Assembly (NCBI GenBank): GCA_021789595.1 | Contig: JAJYJJ010000001.1 | Span: 1 to 64,000, forward strand | Direction of reading: 5' to 3' | From: Nitrospirota bacterium | GTDB lineage: Bacteria; Nitrospirota; Thermodesulfovibrionia; UBA6902; JAJYJJ01 | DNA length: 64,000 nucleotides | Shown here: one piece after another, positions 60,020 through 64,000 of the stretch | How positions within the stretch are numbered: position 1 is the first letter of the stretch | How the letters are laid out: each line of letters opens with the position of its first letter | Notes under the pieces: model-generated | The model's input: the letters and a program-made list of their open reading frames with translations, nothing else | The model's database searches: none | Told to the model about the DNA's origin: nothing | Translations under genes and position numbers: made by a program

Positions 60020-61707
60020 GAATATTTCAAGTTCCAAAGGGCACTGGGACTTATGCCGATTCATTGAGAGCAATAGGAACCGCCAATCTTTTAGAAGAAG
60101 TAGGTTACACCCAGACCAGCATCAGGGATATAGGAACACAGTTTCAGATTGAGTGTTCTTCGGATTTACCTCCTGAACAGTGGAAACAGCCATCACCCGG
60201 ATTTTACTATATTTGGCGAAAAAGCAAGGAAAGAGAAAAACCACAGGGTATGCTGGTTTTGGATTATGAAGAGGAACAAGTCCGCGTAAACGCGAATAAA
60301 AAGAGTAGCGGTAAGAAGAAGAAAAAAGAAATAGATAAAGCCATTGAGGAACAGGGTTTGGCTGCAGTTGAAAATATTCATCGCGAATATGGCCCTTCGG
60401 CAATCCTTGAGTCTATGCGAAAAGGTTGGAGTTCTGATAAGGATATTTATCATTGGGTATGCCAGAATTCTACCAAGGCACTTAAATGGGCGCAAAATGA
60501 ACTTGGATTAGTTAAGCAGCCTGCAGAGATTGATCCGCCTCAAGTCAGCAATAGTCAATTCTTTAATCCTGCCTCTGGTAAAGGTGTTCACGCATCCAAA
60601 ACAAATTACAAATCACCAGGAGCAATAAGCAACGAAGTAATAGAACCGTTTGCAGAATGGATGAAATACCGCGGGGCTTATAATGCAATGCTGCCATATC
60701 GAAATGGCGATGATTTTAAACTTTTTGTCATTGAGCCTGCTGAGATAGGACCAAAGGCGATATCAATACTGAGGGAAAAACTTCTTGACCTGAGACTCTG
60801 GGGTGGAATAAGACTCCGGGGTGGAATACGACTTGATATAGAAGCAGCTTTGCGTCTGGCAGAAGAACTTATTATGCACTCTGATGCTGTGCAAGATGCT
60901 GCAGGAAAAATCAGTTTACGCGGGCACAGACCTGCTGAGATTGTGAAAGGCTTACGACAGGCATATTTCAAAAGCATGGGGACAGCAGCCTCATTGATGA
61001 ATGACGCCTTTTTGCCTATTCCAAGTTGGTTTTGCATTGAAAACAGAGAAGATGCGAATTCCTTTATCGGAATCATCCGGGAGCATATTGGGTATTATGA
61101 AAATGGACAGAGAAAACAAGGTTGTTTAGGGTCGCTGGATGAAACTCATTCTGGCGATGTTCCGATACTCCAGCAGTATAGGAAGTGGCTTACAACTGGC
61201 GATATTTTGGAATTGCTGGATTTTCTTGCAAGGTTTTCCGTCCATGCAATGGAGCGGAGCGGAAAAAAGGAATGGGTCAAAGAGTTCTCAACCGAAAATT
61301 TAACGATACTTTTTGAAAGGGGGTATGATATGAAAGAGATTGTGGAGAATTCAGGGTTTTTGAGCATTGCAAGGGGAATACGAAACTGCACGATTTATGC
61401 TGTTTCTCTTAGGGAACGGGAGCCCCATTTCGGGCTTGCACAACAATGGAAACAAAAAATCAAAGGGGGAGCAGGAGTCTTTGTCCCTGTGCTGTGCGAT
61501 TTTGTTCAAACTCAAAATTGGGAGGTTGAACACCGCTTAAAAGGTAAAGGACACTCCATCAAAAAGGATGACCTTGATTTAGTAATAGGATTGATTGAAA
61601 AGCATGGTGTAGAATTGGTAGGCATGTTGCTTTTGGCTTATGGCTATGCCAGAGCGCCCAAGATTGAAACCGAAAATCCAACTACAACAAACAAGGAGGG
61701 AAGATAA
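60016..61707 (+). CDS. cas8: Cas8 large subunit, probably MYXAN/DevT-like type I
   Basis: ATGA overlap with cas3; MRIFQVPKGTGTYADSLRAIGTANLLEEVG; position between cas3 and cas7. Confidence 0.75.
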   Translation: MRIFQVPKGTGTYADSLRAIGTANLLEEVGYTQTSIRDIGTQFQIECSSDLPPEQWKQPSPGFYYIWRKSKEREKPQGMLVLDYEEEQVRVNANKKSSGKKKKKEIDKAIEEQGLAAVENIHREYGPSAILESMRKGWSSDKDIYHWVCQNSTKALKWAQNELGLVKQPAEIDPPQVSNSQFFNPASGKGVHASKTNYKSPGAISNEVIEPFAEWMKYRGAYNAMLPYRNGDDFKLFVIEPAEIGPKAISILREKLLDLRLWGGIRLRGGIRLDIEAALRLAEELIMHSDAVQDAAGKISLRGHRPAEIVKGLRQAYFKSMGTAASLMNDAFLPIPSWFCIENREDANSFIGIIREHIGYYENGQRKQGCLGSLDETHSGDVPILQQYRKWLTTGDILELLDFLARFSVHAMERSGKKEWVKEFSTENLTILFERGYDMKEIVENSGFLSIARGIRNCTIYAVSLREREPHFGLAQQWKQKIKGGAGVFVPVLCDFVQTQNWEVEHRLKGKGHSIKKDDLDLVIGLIEKHGVELVGMLLLAYGYARAPKIETENPTTTNKEGR

Positions 61708-61708
61708 A

Positions 61709-62683
61709 ATGAAACTACACTCATTAAGTATTTCAGGTATTGTTACGATAAATCTGCATGCCCTGAACAATGAGGGCAGTGAAGGAAATACCATGATGAC
61801 GCGAATGGTTGAGATTGTGGATGCATCCGGCAAGAATCATACGGTCAACGCAGTTTCAGGCGATATGTTTAAGCATATTCAGGCAGAGCATCTGTTTATG
61901 GAGGCGAAAGAGACAAATTCCAATAATAATTTACCTTTATGTGAAGCCTGCAAGACATTTGATGCAAACAGGATTTGTGCTGATGAAACATTTACTAAAA
62001 AGACCTTTAAAAATGGCTCAGTGGATAGCGAAATTCTTTCAGAAGCAATTAAAAAGTGTATCATAGATGATGCTGAAGGGATTTTAATTACCAGCGAAAT
62101 AGGTGGAAAGGGTCGTTCCATCTCCCGCAAGTCTGCAATTGAATTCGGCTGGCTTGTTGGATGTCCCGACAATACAAGGACTGAATCATACTTTCATGCC
62201 AAGTATGTTCCAGAAGGCCGTGGCAAAGGTTCTGGTGCAGGGGAAAATCTCGGGCAGAATATCTTCCACCGTCCTGCATCCTCCGGTCAATATGCAGTGG
62301 TTGTAAATGTTGACCTTTACAAAGTCGGACGCAATGACATTACCCTTACATATGTGGAAGGAGTAGACAGACAGGCAAGAATAAAGGCACTTTTGAAAAG
62401 TGTTATGAATACCTTTATTAAGCCAACAGGGGCGCACCGCAATACACAGCATCCTCACATCCTTGATTTCAGCGGCGTTGTAACCAAGTCAACAACGACA
62501 TTGCCGGCTCCTGTGCTAAGTGGCCTGAATCCAAATTATCGGGATGAAATAAGAAGAATCGCTGAAAGTCTGAATACAACAGCGTCAAATACTCCCATAT
62601 CAGTCACACCATTTGACGGGCTTGCAGCATTTACGGAAGTTATTGCTGGCATAATAAATCAGGTTCAGCCCTATGGAGATTAA
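61709..62683 (+). CDS. cas7: Cas7, DevR family
   Basis: MKLHSLSISGIVTINLHALNNEGSEGNTMMTRMVEIVDASGKNHTVNAVSGDMFKHIQAEHL; AAGGAGGGAAGATAAA RBS. Confidence 0.93.
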   Translation: MKLHSLSISGIVTINLHALNNEGSEGNTMMTRMVEIVDASGKNHTVNAVSGDMFKHIQAEHLFMEAKETNSNNNLPLCEACKTFDANRICADETFTKKTFKNGSVDSEILSEAIKKCIIDDAEGILITSEIGGKGRSISRKSAIEFGWLVGCPDNTRTESYFHAKYVPEGRGKGSGAGENLGQNIFHRPASSGQYAVVVNVDLYKVGRNDITLTYVEGVDRQARIKALLKSVMNTFIKPTGAHRNTQHPHILDFSGVVTKSTTTLPAPVLSGLNPNYRDEIRRIAESLNTTASNTPISVTPFDGLAAFTEVIAGIINQVQPYGD

Positions 62684-63446
62684 GATGGCAGATGACAAAC
62701 TAATTGACCGTGGAATAGGGAAATGGCTCATTCTCAGCTATATTCCGGTAAGCCTTTTTTCCTTGCGGATGACACATGCCACAAACAAGGGAGGGAAGAC
62801 CCTTTTGGTTCCGACACCGTATTCATTCAAGATGACCATGATTGATGTTTGCTTCAGGATATTTAATGGAAATGAGGCTAAAATCAAGGCACGGCAGGTT
62901 TTTGATCTGATTAAAGGCTGTGAAATAAGATTTTCTCCTCCTTCAGTTTGTATCGTGCAGAATACCTTTATCAAGATACGACAAGAAGAAAGAGATGCCC
63001 CAAAGGGCTTTTATGTCCCCACAATTGCATATCGGGAATTCTGTTTTTACAGAAATGGAGAACTAAAAGTAGCTCTTGGGGTGAATGGTCTTGGTGCGGA
63101 TGCACTCTCATTACTGAAGATTGTCGGAAGTCATATCAACTGTATCGGGAAAAGAGGTTCTTTCTGGCAATACATTGGTGAAACATTCCAAAAGGGTAAT
63201 CTTTCTGTAGAATATACATGCCCGCAGGAAAATGAACAATTGGAGGCTGGTAATTTTCAATGGATCCAATATCTTGATGACTTTGGGGGGGCTTTGTGCA
63301 AGGCAAAGGATGGCTTTGACCGTATAAGCACCTATGGCGATGGCAAGATTGAGCTTGGTAAACATCGCATATTAGTTAGAACAGTTTTGCCTTATAAGTT
63401 TAAACAGAGTAGCAGACATTTTACACAATATGAAAAACCTGAATAA
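62673..63446 (+). CDS. cas5: Cas5 (DevS-like)
   Basis: Follows cas7; LLVPTPYSFKMTMIDVCFR; RAMP-like organisation. Confidence 0.82.
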   Translation: MEIKMADDKLIDRGIGKWLILSYIPVSLFSLRMTHATNKGGKTLLVPTPYSFKMTMIDVCFRIFNGNEAKIKARQVFDLIKGCEIRFSPPSVCIVQNTFIKIRQEERDAPKGFYVPTIAYREFCFYRNGELKVALGVNGLGADALSLLKIVGSHINCIGKRGSFWQYIGETFQKGNLSVEYTCPQENEQLEAGNFQWIQYLDDFGGALCKAKDGFDRISTYGDGKIELGKHRILVRTVLPYKFKQSSRHFTQYEKPE

Positions 63447-63498
63447 TACAATTTACCATTTACTCTGTTTACCCACAACTTTTTATCCATAGTTTTTT

Positions 63499-63606
63499 AT
63501 GACCGAAAAAGATTTAAAAATAGCAAAGGAACTTAAAGAGAAGTTATCTAAAGTCGTAAATCTTATTGATTTTCGTGTATTCGGCTCAAGGGGAGAGGGA
63601 ATATAA
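63499..63606 (+). pseudogene. Truncated minimal nucleotidyltransferase (MNT) fragment
   Basis: MTEKDLKIAKELKEKLSKVVNLIDFRVFGSRGEGI*; ends just after the GSRG motif. Confidence 0.65.
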
Positions 63607-63690
63607 GGTATCTCACCGGTTTTGAAAAAATATTATTCAGATTGCCACCATTGAGATTGTATTCTGTCCCGAAAATCTGTCCCGAAACCC

Positions 63691-63731
63691 TTGACATACG
63701 ACGCCACAATTATTGTATATTCATTGTATAT
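63691..63731 (+). promoter_or_regulatory. Promoter with direct-repeat operator upstream of MazE/AbrB-like antitoxin
   Basis: TTGACA at 63691; ATTGTATAT at 63712 and 63723 (11-nt period). Confidence 0.6.
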
Positions 63732-63753
63732 CCAATAAAGGAGGGCTGATTTC

Positions 63754-63996
63754 ATGAAAGTTAAAATTCAGCAATGGGGTCATAGCCTTGGTATCCGTAT
63801 TCCAAAGGCATACGCCCGTGATGTTAGCTTGCGTAAAGGATCAGTGGTGGATATTACCGAGGCTAAAGGAAAGCTTGTAATAATACCGGTAGAAGAGCCA
63901 GAGTTTTCCCTGAAAGAGCTTCTATCGGGCATTACGAACAAGAACATTCACCATGAGGTCGATACCGGGGCGCCTGCAGGGAAAGAGGTATGGTAA
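63754..63996 (+). CDS. MazE/AbrB-family antitoxin (toxin expected just beyond window)
   Basis: MKVKIQQWGHSLGIRIPKAYARDVSLRKGSVVDITEAKGKLVIIP; gene end overlaps ATGGTAAATCC. Confidence 0.88.
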   Translation: MKVKIQQWGHSLGIRIPKAYARDVSLRKGSVVDITEAKGKLVIIPVEEPEFSLKELLSGITNKNIHHEVDTGAPAGKEVW

Positions 63997-64000
63997 ATCC

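Noticed and set aside
63446-64000. CRISPR array after cas5
   Set aside because: Looked for 28-37 nt direct repeats; only a short tctgtcccgaaa duplication and the TA operator repeats are present.

Overview
Bacterial chromosome segment, about 95% coding on both strands. Gene content (futalosine-type UbiA/UbiX pair, class II NrdJ with cobalamin genes, archaeal-type ApgM, chemosensory cluster) suggests a Nitrospirota- or Desulfobacterota-like anaerobe; this taxonomic guess is inference only. Housekeeping genes include an epimerase, heptose kinase, uvrC, rpiB, glyA, nrdR, nrdJ, der, ychF, mtaD, cobD/cbiB/cbiP, ubiX/ubiA, apgM, glgC, nfi and purL. There is a large chemosensory operon (~34.5-50.0 kb). 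A class 1 type I CRISPR-Cas interference module (cas6, cas3, cas8, cas7, cas5) lies at 55.9-63.4 kb with no array and no cas1/cas2 in the window. The standout signal is UGA recoding. (1) A selC-shaped tRNA at 30445-30543(-) carries a Cys anticodon GCA and a U73 discriminator, the hallmarks of the tRNA-ReC class. It sits between a yedF selenium-metabolism gene and a LysR regulator. (2) A protein disulfide oxidoreductase at 1889-2548(-) has an in-frame TGA exactly at the first Cys of its second CxxC motif (TPT-U-PHCP), followed by a SECIS-like hairpin. (3) A possible new 65-aa membrane selenoprotein lies at 15673-15870(-). The window therefore holds both UGA-recoded genes and a tRNA that may decode UGA as Cys. 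Other signals: a chemoreceptor with a cytoplasmic PhnD-like domain, palindromic repeats inserted in frame in several proteins, paired hairpins before two cheY genes, a helicase-HD permuted Cas3, and decayed gene remnants around the cas locus.
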